Origin: a virus
Reading direction: 5' to 3' (one strand)
Virus record (IMG/VR): IMGVR_UViG_3300009154_000211
Span: 1 to 28,005 of that record
DNA length: 28,005 nucleotides
Within the stretch, counting starts at the first letter, position 1. Every line of letters begins with the position of its first letter. Of the stretch, positions 15,198-22,444 are shown in pieces. Below the pieces are notes generated by a model, which worked only from the letters and a program-made list of their open reading frames with translations, made no database searches and was not told the origin of the DNA. A program made the position numbers and the translations under genes.

Positions 15198-15555
15198 TTT
15201 TTTGACTATCGCCTTTCATTACTCGATAATTGTCTTCCACTGAATCGGGCGTACTCACTTCTATCAGTGTGCCTTCTTCAATGCAGATAACTTGATGAGG
15301 AAACAACGGTTCATTTCTCCATGTGTCCCCAAACATTAAAATTTGACTATCTGTTGTGGCATCTTTGGTGTTGATCCAACGCACTTCAAACTTTCCATCT
15401 AACACAAACCAAGTTTCATCTTTGATACTATGAAAGTGCATACTGAATTTGGCATCTTTATTAAACTTTAATAATTTGCCGCAATACTTGTCATTGGTTG
15501 CAAAAATAAATTCATGCCCCCAACCCTTTTCAACAAAACCTTCCAATCTAGTCAT
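15190..15555 (-). CDS. Cupin (sugar-phosphate isomerase-like)
   Basis: 121 aa, the size of a single cupin domain. Metal ligands are visible: H40, H42 and E47 in FSMHFHSIKDETWFVLDG, and H87 in FPHQVICIEEG. The WGHE near the start and the ending IEVSTPDSVEDNYRV are typical of type II mannose-6-phosphate isomerase cupins and related LPS/capsule sugar enzymes. So a sugar isomerase or epimerase-like role is plausible. It starts 3 bases after the QueE stop in the same operon. Phages may use such enzymes to alter sugars for DNA decoration; this is inference. Confidence 0.8.
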   Translation of the reverse strand: MTRLEGFVEKGWGHEFIFATNDKYCGKLLKFNKDAKFSMHFHSIKDETWFVLDGKFEVRWINTKDATTDSQILMFGDTWRNEPLFPHQVICIEEGTLIEVSTPDSVEDNYRVMKGDSQKNV

Positions 15556-15558
15556 TGA

Positions 15559-16404
15559 TCACGTCCCCCATTGATTTTTAAAGAGAGGCACTTGAAGTCG
15601 ATCACTATAGCGCCATCCTCTCTGCATTGCCATTTCCGCTACTGTTCTATTATTAAGACTGTAAACTGACTCAACGCCACCAACAGGCATAAGATAAACA
15701 TGACCTGAAAAACCAGCCGCACGATAAGCACCAACTGCACATTCTGCATCTGACACATCTTGTTCTGTTGCAACAACAAATTTCAAATAAGTTGTACCAA
15801 ACCATTCATATTCACAAACAATATTTGGTTGAATTGCATCTTCCCATTTCTCTCCGCTACATGGCAATTTAGCACTTACACTAAACGTAAGTTCTCTACC
15901 ATTTTGTTTGGACCATTTGAACAAATATGATTTAAACTCATCAGACAGCCGTTGAGTGCCATTTGTTTCAAACGTAATTTCTTTTAAAGATGCCATGCTT
16001 GGGTGATCCAATAGATCTGGATAAGCACGTTGCCATCCCAATAGAGGTTCGCCACCAGTAATAACCAAATGTTCATCTACCCAACGCTTATGCGGAAGTA
16101 TTTCCATAATTTGATTTGCAATAGCGTCGCTAGTCAACATTGGGCTTAGTTCTTTAAACTCTGGCATCCAAGATGCGTATGAGTCGCAACCAGTACTTAC
16201 CAATGGAAGTTCTTCATATTTGTTATAAAGATGTGCTACCTGGGCAATATCCTCCGCTTCTGTACTGACAGTACCACGCGACATTCCAAAACCAGCGCAT
16301 TTAAAATTACAGCCAAAAGTTCTAAGGAATACGCTGGGTACCCCCATATATCTACCTTCTCCCTGTATTGAGTAGAATAATTCTGATATCTTAATCTTTG
16401 ACAT
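15559..16404 (-). CDS. queE: QueE-like radical SAM protein (7-carboxy-7-deazaguanine synthase)
   Basis: 281 aa from the ATG at 16404, chosen because AGGAGT lies 5-10 bases upstream and MSKIKISELFYSIQGEGRYMGVPSVFLRTFGCNFKC then begins as QueE proteins do. A 10-residue longer start (16434) would overlap MazG by 29 bases. QueE converts carboxy-tetrahydropterin to 7-carboxy-7-deazaguanine. SIQGEG, GEPLL-type VITGGEPLLGW and TFETNGT are intact. The cluster motif is odd: C32 and C36 are followed by GF rather than WC, and the third Cys, in TGCDSYASW, lies 36 residues later (C73). This resembles an insertion inside the usual CX3CX2C. It sits with QueD, so the pair probably makes a deazaguanine for DNA modification. 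Confidence 0.85.
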   Translation of the reverse strand: MSKIKISELFYSIQGEGRYMGVPSVFLRTFGCNFKCAGFGMSRGTVSTEAEDIAQVAHLYNKYEELPLVSTGCDSYASWMPEFKELSPMLTSDAIANQIMEILPHKRWVDEHLVITGGEPLLGWQRAYPDLLDHPSMASLKEITFETNGTQRLSDEFKSYLFKWSKQNGRELTFSVSAKLPCSGEKWEDAIQPNIVCEYEWFGTTYLKFVVATEQDVSDAECAVGAYRAAGFSGHVYLMPVGGVESVYSLNNRTVAEMAMQRGWRYSDRLQVPLFKNQWGT

Positions 16405-16405
16405 A

Positions 16406-16693
16406 TTACTCCTTTGTGGATGGTTTTGAATCATGAATGCTGCTCCACTGCTTCAATTTAACCAATTTTTTAGATTTTGCTAACTGTGTTCGCTCCTCAT
16501 TGATCAATTCAAATTCTCTCATGAGATCAATCATACAAAGCAAATCACCAACCTCATCTTCTAATCGTTGCCTATTTGTGCGCTCTAAATATTCAGAATC
16601 AATTCCAAATCTAAAGATTTTACTAATAGCCTGCGTTACCTCGGCACATTCTTCTTGTGCAATTAGAAGGATTTCTTTTTGTTGTGAGTTCAT
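16406..16693 (-). CDS. MazG-like nucleotide pyrophosphohydrolase
   Basis: 95 aa, the size of a single all-alpha NTP-PPase domain. The EECAEVTQAISK (14-25) and EDEVGDLLCMIDL (45-57) pair gives the MazG metal-binding arrangement EE-E ... E--D. These enzymes hydrolyse nucleoside triphosphates or alarmones to monophosphates. In a phage, it may clear a damaged or competing dNTP, or alter (p)ppGpp signalling. It lies one base before QueE and 4 bases after the 58-aa gene in the operon. The neighbours suggest a nucleotide-pool role in the deazaguanine pathway; the substrate is not deducible. Confidence 0.82.
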   Translation of the reverse strand: MNSQQKEILLIAQEECAEVTQAISKIFRFGIDSEYLERTNRQRLEDEVGDLLCMIDLMREFELINEERTQLAKSKKLVKLKQWSSIHDSKPSTKE

Positions 16694-16697
16694 AATT

Positions 16698-16874
16698 TTA
16701 CTTTAAATTTTTAATTCGGTCAATGACCAAGTTGGCTTCTTCGAAGCCACTATTATTTAGGTCTTGTTCTTGATCATCTTCTAATTTTTTTGTAAGAATT
16801 TGCATCAAGTTTGTGGTTGTGGTAAAACTATATGGTTGTCGCCATTTTACAGAATATAGTTGTTTTTTATCCAT
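16698..16874 (-). CDS. 58-aa hypothetical protein in the QueD-QueE operon
   Basis: 58 aa, a small frame between the CDGSH-like and MazG genes. It begins MDKKQLYSVKWRQPYSF and has a helical acidic C-terminus (LEDDQEQDLNNSGFEEANLV). The ATG overlaps the stop of the CDGSH-like gene by 8 bases (ATGGATAA), and the stop is 4 bases before MazG, as expected of a real coupled gene; these overlaps are the main evidence. No recognised motif. The repeated spacing in the operon makes it likely to be translated. Confidence 0.65.
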   Translation of the reverse strand: MDKKQLYSVKWRQPYSFTTTTNLMQILTKKLEDDQEQDLNNSGFEEANLVIDRIKNLK

Positions 16875-17016
16875 TGTTATTTCCTTTAGACATTTCAGGT
16901 TTTTTAAATAGTTGTGCCAATCTCTGTGTACGTTCTTGATATTGTTGATCAGTCAAGCTACAGCTATTATCGCACATGGGCTTTCTAGTAGTTCTACCAC
17001 AAACACAATTACTCAT
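16867..17016 (-). CDS. CDGSH-like iron-sulfur mini-protein
   Basis: 49 aa. The first 19 residues (SNCVCGRTTRKPMCDNSC) keep the exact CDGSH spacing C-x-C-x2-S/T-x3-P-x-C-D-x-S-x: C4, C6, T9, P13, C15, D16, S18. The usual final His is Cys here (C19), and the usual Gly is Asn. So four cysteines, not three Cys and one His, would bind a [2Fe-2S] cluster. The rest is a helix (LTDQQYQERTQRLAQLFKKP). Overlaps the QueD stop by 4 bases (ATGA) and the next gene by 8. It may feed electrons or iron-sulfur to QueE, which needs a cluster; inference from context. Alternatively a zinc-binding Cys4 protein. Confidence 0.72.
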   Translation of the reverse strand: MSNCVCGRTTRKPMCDNSCSLTDQQYQERTQRLAQLFKKPEMSKGNNNG

Positions 17017-17537
17017 GCTTCATAAATGGCACTATTGCCAGCATGTTCAAACACTTCGGCACTGCGCAGTTTTACACCGGAGCCAACTGGGTACCTTGCT
17101 TCAAATACTCGGCCATCCGGGTGAGTCCAACCACGTCCCTCTTGATATGCCTCTAAGATTTCTTTCATTGTTCGGAATACTAGTTCAGCAAATTTTTCGC
17201 AACCTACTCCGACCACAACTCTCAAATCCACCACACCACCCTCTGCTTGTTTACCCAATTGTGCCAATTCTTTAAATTTATACATGAGTGGGTCATCCAA
17301 GGCCACAATGGTTTTATGATCAAACTGCCAATCGGCCCACTCTTTAAATGCCTTGAGTCCACCAAAGTCCATGACCCAATTTTTCTCGTCTAAAGTACTG
17401 CTTTCAAAGATCAGTTTGATACCAATCGAGTAACCGTGTAACAATGAACAATGGCTATGATTGGCACGCCATTGACGAAAACAGCATGACAAGCCTCTGT
17501 CAGTGCCGTAGGTTTTTGTAGAAAGATATTTTGCCAT
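17013..17537 (-). CDS. queD: QueD-like 6-carboxytetrahydropterin synthase
   Basis: 174 aa. Family hallmarks: a catalytic-type Cys before the LHG element (SHCSLLHGYSIGI, C30, H34), DFGGLKAFKEW (57-67), DHKTIVALDDP (73-83) with the conserved DH, and E near the C-terminus in SAEVFEHAGNSAIY. QueD makes carboxy-tetrahydropterin from dihydroneopterin triphosphate, the substrate of QueE. The usual HGH zinc motif is HGY here, and the first His of the F-x-A-A-H motif is absent. H27 and H29 may replace the lost ligands. It is the first gene of the operon, with an AGGAG site and an extended -10 promoter. Confident as family, less as activity. Confidence 0.85.
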   Translation of the reverse strand: MAKYLSTKTYGTDRGLSCCFRQWRANHSHCSLLHGYSIGIKLIFESSTLDEKNWVMDFGGLKAFKEWADWQFDHKTIVALDDPLMYKFKELAQLGKQAEGGVVDLRVVVGVGCEKFAELVFRTMKEILEAYQEGRGWTHPDGRVFEARYPVGSGVKLRSAEVFEHAGNSAIYEA

Positions 17538-17555
17538 GTATTTCTCCTATGTTAA

Positions 17556-17584
17556 ATTATAGCATAGACGGCAGAGTTTGTATA
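17556..17584 (-). promoter_or_regulatory. Extended -10 promoter of the QueD-QueE operon
   Basis: TGCTATAAT (17564-17556) on the - strand, a perfect -10 with the TGn extension, and TATACA (17584-17579) 17 bases upstream (four of six matches to the -35 consensus). Leader of about 12 bases with AGGAG before the ATG. Confidence 0.75.
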
Positions 17585-17620
17585 GCGGGAATGACATCAA
17601 AAGACCGCTGTTTTGGGAAT

Positions 17621-17836
17621 TTATTTCAAAAATCCCACAATATAAACCAAACCACAAAATAGGTTCAGTAACCAAAGACTTGGTTGGCGCCAAAGTACAC
17701 CAACCCAGGTCCAAAGAGCACAACCTGTTAAAAATAAGATCTTATTTGCTGGATTGATATCAAAAGCATTAGCCAATGTAGCCAACACAATCACCAAAGT
17801 GGCAGTCCATTTTAAGACAAAGTCTAATTTCTTCAT
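17621..17836 (-). CDS. Small membrane protein with two to three hydrophobic segments
   Basis: 71 aa from the ATG at 17836; an earlier in-frame start (17875) would add 13 residues overlapping the upstream gene. The chosen start lies seven bases after a -10 box. Hydrophobic segments: about 9-23 (KWTATLVIVLATLANAF), 30-46 (KILFLTGCALWTWVGVL) and 52-70 (SLWLLNLFCGLVYIVGFLK). Membrane proteins of this size in phages can be holins, superinfection-exclusion or membrane-remodelling proteins; nothing in the sequence decides. The nearest lysis enzyme (10261-10812) is far away, so a holin role is not supported by context. Confidence 0.65.
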   Translation of the reverse strand: MKKLDFVLKWTATLVIVLATLANAFDINPANKILFLTGCALWTWVGVLWRQPSLWLLNLFCGLVYIVGFLK

Positions 17837-17842
17837 AATAAT

Positions 17843-17871
17843 ATTATAGCAAAAATAAAGTAATTTATCAA
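17843..17871 (-). promoter_or_regulatory. Sigma70 promoter of the small membrane-protein gene
   Basis: TTGATA (17871-17866), 17-base spacer, TATAAT (17848-17843) on the - strand. It is followed by ATTATT and then ATG at 17836, so the predicted start of transcription is the A of the start codon. The -35 overlaps the end of the nucleotidyltransferase gene. Confidence 0.8.
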
Positions 17872-18575
17872 CCAATACTTAATTTTTGATCTTGAAAATC
17901 AACCAGTCCTTGATATAATTTTTCCATCCAGCCCAAATTTCTAATTATTTTAAAGGCTAGGTTTTCTGTACTAAACTCACCGCCAGTATCTAATCCACTT
18001 TGTCGCATTTTTCTTATCTTATCGATAAGTCTTTGAAAATCACTGTCAGAATCGGCGGATTTTAATGTTTTAGATATTGCATCTATTAGAGATTGTGCTT
18101 TAATATTCACAGCACGTTGACTATAAGATGGATCAATGTGTTCAGGTTCTTTGACCCAACGATTTTTTAATATTGAATAGATCCCCCCACTAACTGGTGG
18201 TGTTTTAACATCTTCAACATATAATTCAACTTCGTGATCGTAGATAGTAATATCGTGCAGATCATTCCAAATTTGTTTTTTAGCTTTATATAATGTTTCG
18301 GCCAAGTCATCACAGCCTAGATCTTGATAATTAGTTACTATATGCAAATCAAAGTCGCTATACTTGGTATAGTTATAATTAGCCATACTGCCAGCCAGGA
18401 CAATATCAGATATTTTAAAGTCCCTAATGTTCAAATATTCAACAAAAATTTTAGCTATATTTAACAAAGATTTGCGTACTTTAGGATTCATTGAATTCTC
18501 GTACCAAACAACATTGTTTAACTGTTTGTGATATTCCACATTACCTTTAATTAGATTTACTTCGTTGATTTTCAT
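17868..18575 (-). CDS. Polymerase-beta-type nucleotidyltransferase
   Basis: 235 aa. GSMANYNYTKYSDFDLHIV (62-80) is the NTP_transf_2 signature: GS at 62-63 followed by D74 and D76 as metal ligands; VELYV near 116-120 could supply the third acidic strand. These enzymes move nucleotide units onto RNA, proteins or antibiotics, as in MntA/HEPN toxin neutralisation. The C-terminal half (KAQSLIDAISKTLKSADSD, then a long helix) is not typical. It starts KINEV and has no clear internal-protein peptide. It is 4 bases after the next upstream gene; the ATG lacks a strong ribosome-binding site. Target unknown. Confidence 0.8.
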   Translation of the reverse strand: MKINEVNLIKGNVEYHKQLNNVVWYENSMNPKVRKSLLNIAKIFVEYLNIRDFKISDIVLAGSMANYNYTKYSDFDLHIVTNYQDLGCDDLAETLYKAKKQIWNDLHDITIYDHEVELYVEDVKTPPVSGGIYSILKNRWVKEPEHIDPSYSQRAVNIKAQSLIDAISKTLKSADSDSDFQRLIDKIRKMRQSGLDTGGEFSTENLAFKIIRNLGWMEKLYQGLVDFQDQKLSIG

Positions 18576-18579
18576 AATA

Positions 18580-19656
18580 TCAAATCAAAATATTACATGG
18601 TATAGCATTTTCTATAACTGTACCAACTGGGGGAATATTCAAAGTTCTGTAAAGGTCAAAATCTTTTATTCTTTTTCTACCAGAGTAATATCTAAAAGCC
18701 CCATAATCACTACCTTCAGGTAAAGTAATCAATGCCGGTTCTGTGTTATTTGACCTATTTTTAATTGCTGGCAATACCAAACCCGAATCAACACCACTTT
18801 TTGTCCAAAAAAATCCATCATAAAGAATATTTATCTTAGCGCCAGAACCACGATTTGATCCATTAATTGGATAAATTTCACTTCCTTCGATTTCCTCAAT
18901 CCAAATTTCGACATTTTTATTTTTTGGAAGTTCTGGAAAAATTTCACATTCTATCTGATTTGAATTTGGCATTTTTTTAATAAAAATAAAATATCTACCC
19001 TTCAATGCAGTTCTTTCACTTATTGGTACTAAATCGAGTTCGGTTGGGTCAGAAATGTCATTCAATCCATTAAATGGCAATTCAGGCAGATATACTATGT
19101 CATGACCATATGTATATGAATTTGTTATTTTTCCACGGAAATAAACATGTTTAATAATATGATGTTGAATAAATGATGTGCTATTATGCCAGCCATTTGC
19201 ATCAAAATCATAAACCAATGGGTCATAATATTTTTCAAATGGTGCAAAACCGCCCGGATTCTGGCTTTTTGGATATGACTTATAAGCAAATGAATATGAA
19301 TTTACATCCATATAATTGTCACTTCTTTTAACTGAATACGGGACGTTGCCTAATTTAGGATATGCCAATGTGACACTGGTGTTTGTAGTAGCCACTGCTC
19401 TGAAAGTTCCAGAATAAGATGAATTACCTGGAACAACGACCGTATATTTGCCTTTTGGATAATTGCCGAGAGACTTTAATTTATAAGGCGCATATAGAAC
19501 ATGCCTACGATCTACAGTTGTATCATTAGACATTAAAGATATAGGAATCTGACTACGCATTACCTGATTGGGAACTGCCCCCACATATCCATTAAAATGT
19601 GGATTATTTATTAATGTTACATAAGGCGGTAAGTTGTAAGTGACTAATTTTGACAT
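18580..19656 (-). CDS. Probable beta-rich virion protein
   Basis: 358 aa. Rich in Tyr, Asn, Gly and Pro with alternating strands (YVTLINNPHFNGYVGAV, NVPYSVKRSDNYMDVNSYSFAYK, HVYFRGKITNSYTYGHDIVYLP, YFIFIKKMPNSNQIECEIFP), like neck, baseplate or head-decoration proteins. No enzyme motif, no collagen repeats. It lies between the two nucleotidyltransferase-type genes in a co-directional string, only 3-4 bases from each neighbour. It may be a structural component carried with the head-associated proteins; identity not recognised. Confidence 0.6.
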   Translation of the reverse strand: MSKLVTYNLPPYVTLINNPHFNGYVGAVPNQVMRSQIPISLMSNDTTVDRRHVLYAPYKLKSLGNYPKGKYTVVVPGNSSYSGTFRAVATTNTSVTLAYPKLGNVPYSVKRSDNYMDVNSYSFAYKSYPKSQNPGGFAPFEKYYDPLVYDFDANGWHNSTSFIQHHIIKHVYFRGKITNSYTYGHDIVYLPELPFNGLNDISDPTELDLVPISERTALKGRYFIFIKKMPNSNQIECEIFPELPKNKNVEIWIEEIEGSEIYPINGSNRGSGAKINILYDGFFWTKSGVDSGLVLPAIKNRSNNTEPALITLPEGSDYGAFRYYSGRKRIKDFDLYRTLNIPPVGTVIENAIPCNILI

Positions 19657-19659
19657 AAA

Positions 19660-21516
19660 TTATTTATTAGAAGTCACATCACTTGCTGTATTGATTGCTT
19701 TTGAATCTTTAATTCCCATACCTTCTCTGGTCGATTGATATAGGGTTTTTCCGGCAACTATTATATTGCTAGTAACACCGGTATATTGTTGGAATAATTC
19801 TTCATCCCCAATTTCAGCTGCTGATCTAGCCTTGGTTCCACTGTATCCAGCAATACCAACTGCATCTGGATCTCTTTCTCCACTGCTAATGAACTGTATA
19901 ACTACATGGTCTCTCGCTCCCGACGGGTCAGATGATCTAATAGGACCACTATTCCAGCTATTTAATAATTTTTCAATACTGCCCTTTTCCTTGCCCAATC
20001 TGTCACTTCCAGCCACAAAGGCCATATTTCTGAAACCTTTGGAATAAAGCCAGTTGGCTGCATATATTGGGCCTTGTACATAATCTGTGACAATATGTTT
20101 AGCAAATTTAGGATAAATCTCAGCTATGAATTTTGCTTTTATATTAGGATTTAGTGGGTCATCATCACCCACACTATTACTTAAAAATATAAAGGAATTA
20201 GCACCACCAACATCCAAAGTTTTTTGCATAACTAAACCATGACCCAAAGTTGGTGGGTTCATTCGGCCAAAACAAAATGCTGCCAATGGCATAGCACTTT
20301 TTTGTGTTATTTCTTGATCAGAAACTTTATGTTTTGCAAAATTGGCCCTGCTAAATCCCAATCTATCAATCAATTTTAGTTTATCCTTACCAGACCCAAA
20401 CACATAGCCTTCATGAGCATTTAGTCCGTCAGTTATTGCAACAATTTCACTACCTTGTTGTTGTGTATCAATTTGTTGCTTAATATGAATTTTTAATTCA
20501 GTAATTTTTGCCCAGATAGTCCAAATGGCCAATAATCCAGCAGCACCTCCTCGACCATTCACAGGATCATTTGGGTTGGGTTCTCCCATGTCCTGATAAA
20601 GCCAACCATCTTTATTTGATCCCAACATCTTTTTAGCTGATGCCTCACCTAAACGTTCTAATAGAAAATCTAAAAATCTAGGAACAATATTATTTTGTAT
20701 ATCATCTTCTTCTAGCATACGTGTTATAAACGGACCCATTGAAGAAACAACACTTTTACTTTTCAATGTTGTCAAATCTTTAAGAAATTGATCTATAATT
20801 TGCTTATTTTGATCAATTGTTTTCTTGGCATCAGCAAGCAAGTTTTTATTGACAGCCACTTTTGGTTTGTCTTGCATTTCCCCAACCATAAAGGTAATTC
20901 CAGCATTGTCATCCAATCCCTTTAGTCCCACTAACGGTTGATCCTCTTGACCTAAACCAGCAATATATGTGTGTACTGCTATGCCGCCAACACTTCGTGC
21001 CATCTTATCGCTAAGTGTATTGCCCCTTCCAGGAGTGGCATCAATCTTAACTCTATACTCAACAGTATTTGGTTTGAAAACAAAATATCCATTTTCTGTT
21101 TTTGGAGTTCCTGACCACATTAGATCACCCATCCAATAACGATCTTTGACATTGGGGATGGCTTTTTCTAAAGCTGGTCGCAATACACTTTCTTTCTCCC
21201 AAAGATCTCCACGATTAGCATCACGTGATATATCATAATCTTTGATGCTCATAAATTTCATTGTGCCCTTAACAACTTTGTCATACATGTGTTTGTCCAT
21301 GAAGACCAAGTTTCCATTACCATCCCTTCCAAAAACAACGGCAGGAAATCCATCCCATTTGATAGAAACTGTGATTGGATTTTTTTCTAAATTGGCTAAA
21401 TCTGTTAGAACTCTTTCTGCACCTGCACCGCCTTGACTGATAATTCGATCTTCAGGATGGTCAATACCTTCCATTATTTCTCGTTTAGTTGGTGTGAATA
21501 GTTCTATTAAGTACAT
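19660..21516 (-). CDS. DUF6267-like fusion: ligase-type adenylyltransferase plus cytidylyltransferase domain
   Basis: 618 aa. N-terminal part has a covalent nucleotidyltransferase (ligase) motif I KWDG at 53-56 in SIKWDGFPAVVFGRDGNG; GDLMW near 130 as a motif III-like strand; EGYVF at 369-373 and KLKL at 379-382 fit motifs IV and V. An insertion of about 150 residues separates III and IV. The C-terminal domain (410-600) has GRMNPPTLGH (417-426), a (H/T)xGH nucleotidylyltransferase motif, and SGTKARSA (559-566), as in NMN adenylyltransferases. So it may join or cap nucleic acids, or process NAD. The N-terminus MYLIELFTPTKREIME-G resembles T4 capsid-targeting peptides (see findings). A late box lies directly upstream. 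The exact reaction is not known. Confidence 0.8.
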   Translation of the reverse strand: MYLIELFTPTKREIMEGIDHPEDRIISQGGAGAERVLTDLANLEKNPITVSIKWDGFPAVVFGRDGNGNLVFMDKHMYDKVVKGTMKFMSIKDYDISRDANRGDLWEKESVLRPALEKAIPNVKDRYWMGDLMWSGTPKTENGYFVFKPNTVEYRVKIDATPGRGNTLSDKMARSVGGIAVHTYIAGLGQEDQPLVGLKGLDDNAGITFMVGEMQDKPKVAVNKNLLADAKKTIDQNKQIIDQFLKDLTTLKSKSVVSSMGPFITRMLEEDDIQNNIVPRFLDFLLERLGEASAKKMLGSNKDGWLYQDMGEPNPNDPVNGRGGAAGLLAIWTIWAKITELKIHIKQQIDTQQQGSEIVAITDGLNAHEGYVFGSGKDKLKLIDRLGFSRANFAKHKVSDQEITQKSAMPLAAFCFGRMNPPTLGHGLVMQKTLDVGGANSFIFLSNSVGDDDPLNPNIKAKFIAEIYPKFAKHIVTDYVQGPIYAANWLYSKGFRNMAFVAGSDRLGKEKGSIEKLLNSWNSGPIRSSDPSGARDHVVIQFISSGERDPDAVGIAGYSGTKARSAAEIGDEELFQQYTGVTSNIIVAGKTLYQSTREGMGIKDSKAINTASDVTSNK

Positions 21517-21523
21517 TGTATTA

Positions 21524-21531
21524 TATTTATA
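21524..21531 (-). promoter_or_regulatory. T4-type late promoter box for the ligase fusion gene
   Basis: A perfect TATAAATA on the - strand (21531-21524), followed by TAATACA and then the ATG at 21516. T4 late promoters start transcription about seven bases after the box, so the message would begin at or next to the ATG. In an AT-rich genome a single 8-base match can occur by chance; position supports it. Confidence 0.6.
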
Positions 21532-21537
21532 ACATAT

Positions 21538-22398
21538 TCAAGCAAACAATTGTTTGACTTGATTCCATTTTTCAGGATGTTTTTGTAATGCTGTCTTAAT
21601 ACCAGTAACACTTGATATATCTCTAGCAGTGGCCTCTGGACCTATTAGGATTTTAGCAATTTCGTCCTTATCTATGGCCACAACTTGATTGGTAGTTCTA
21701 TCAACCAAACCTCTATCCGGACTATATTGCAAACTTCCTTTTTCTTCACCAGTTTTTGGATCAATGAATGTAGTCTTGCTACTAATTTTAGTTAATAAAG
21801 GATATATGTTTACCCAAAGATCTGCGCCACGCATACCTGGATCTTTGCTAAAGTCATGTGTATGAAGAATCCAAGCAGCACGTGGTCTAAGTATTAAGTC
21901 TATCGAAAAGTTTTTTCCATTTTTAGAATATTGTACGGTCAATGTACCAGGGTCAGTGGGAAATCCTTTTTTAGTCATATAATCAGCCAATGCCCATTTA
22001 CTGGCATCACGTTGATAAGCTGCTTTTTTTTCTGGATTAGCTAGGGCATTAGCCAATGCTTTTGGTCCAACTTTTTTATTTCCCAACTGTTCTGCTGCCC
22101 TGTTATATTCTTGAACATATTGTTCTATATCTTTTGGAAATTTTTCTAAAAGTTCTTCTGGATCAATCATAATATCAATATCACCGGAATCTTGCCTGCC
22201 ACCCCCACCATATGGATGTTCAGGATCAAAGCTACCAGCGCCGCCCACGCTCCATCCAGCAGCCAATCCAGCCTTTGCTAAAACGGGATTAATTGATTTT
22301 TTTGCCGTTAGGAAATCTTGTTCAGTAACTCGTGACACGACGACTCCAGCTTTAGCTAGGCGTTTTCCACTTTCAGATATAAATTCTTGTGCTCGCAT
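21538..22398 (-). CDS. Nucleotidyltransferase with T4-like capsid-targeting peptide
   Basis: 286 aa. The start MRAQEFISE-S is close to the T4 internal-protein signal, MKTYQEFIAE-A, which is cut by the prohead protease after Glu; here the cut would fall after E9. The body carries a polymerase-beta-type motif: GS at 55-56 in GAGSFDPEHPYGGGGRQDSGDIDIMID (the D-x-D is D73/D75), with FSIDLIL as a possible third acidic strand. It ends in a short Lys-rich region. Length and motif are good; the Gly-rich loop between GS and D-x-D is longer than usual. Role inferred: an enzyme packaged in the head and injected into the host, where it may transfer a nucleotide to a host molecule. Confidence 0.75.
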   Translation of the reverse strand: MRAQEFISESGKRLAKAGVVVSRVTEQDFLTAKKSINPVLAKAGLAAGWSVGGAGSFDPEHPYGGGGRQDSGDIDIMIDPEELLEKFPKDIEQYVQEYNRAAEQLGNKKVGPKALANALANPEKKAAYQRDASKWALADYMTKKGFPTDPGTLTVQYSKNGKNFSIDLILRPRAAWILHTHDFSKDPGMRGADLWVNIYPLLTKISSKTTFIDPKTGEEKGSLQYSPDRGLVDRTTNQVVAIDKDEIAKILIGPEATARDISSVTGIKTALQKHPEKWNQVKQLFA

Positions 22399-22406
22399 AT
22401 GTTAGG

Positions 22407-22427
22407 TGGTTGTAGTCAATACAACCA
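22407..22427 (-). promoter_or_regulatory. Leader hairpin before the capsid-targeted nucleotidyltransferase
   Basis: An 8-bp perfect stem TGGTTGTA / TACAACCA with loop GTCAA (+ strand reading), ending 9 bases before the ATG. It would fold in the mRNA leader. AATAAATA on the - strand (22446-22439, 7 of 8 to the T4 late box) could be the promoter. Suggests a stabilising or translation-controlling leader; no terminator T-run follows. Confidence 0.5.
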
Positions 22428-22444
22428 AAAGTATATATTATTTA

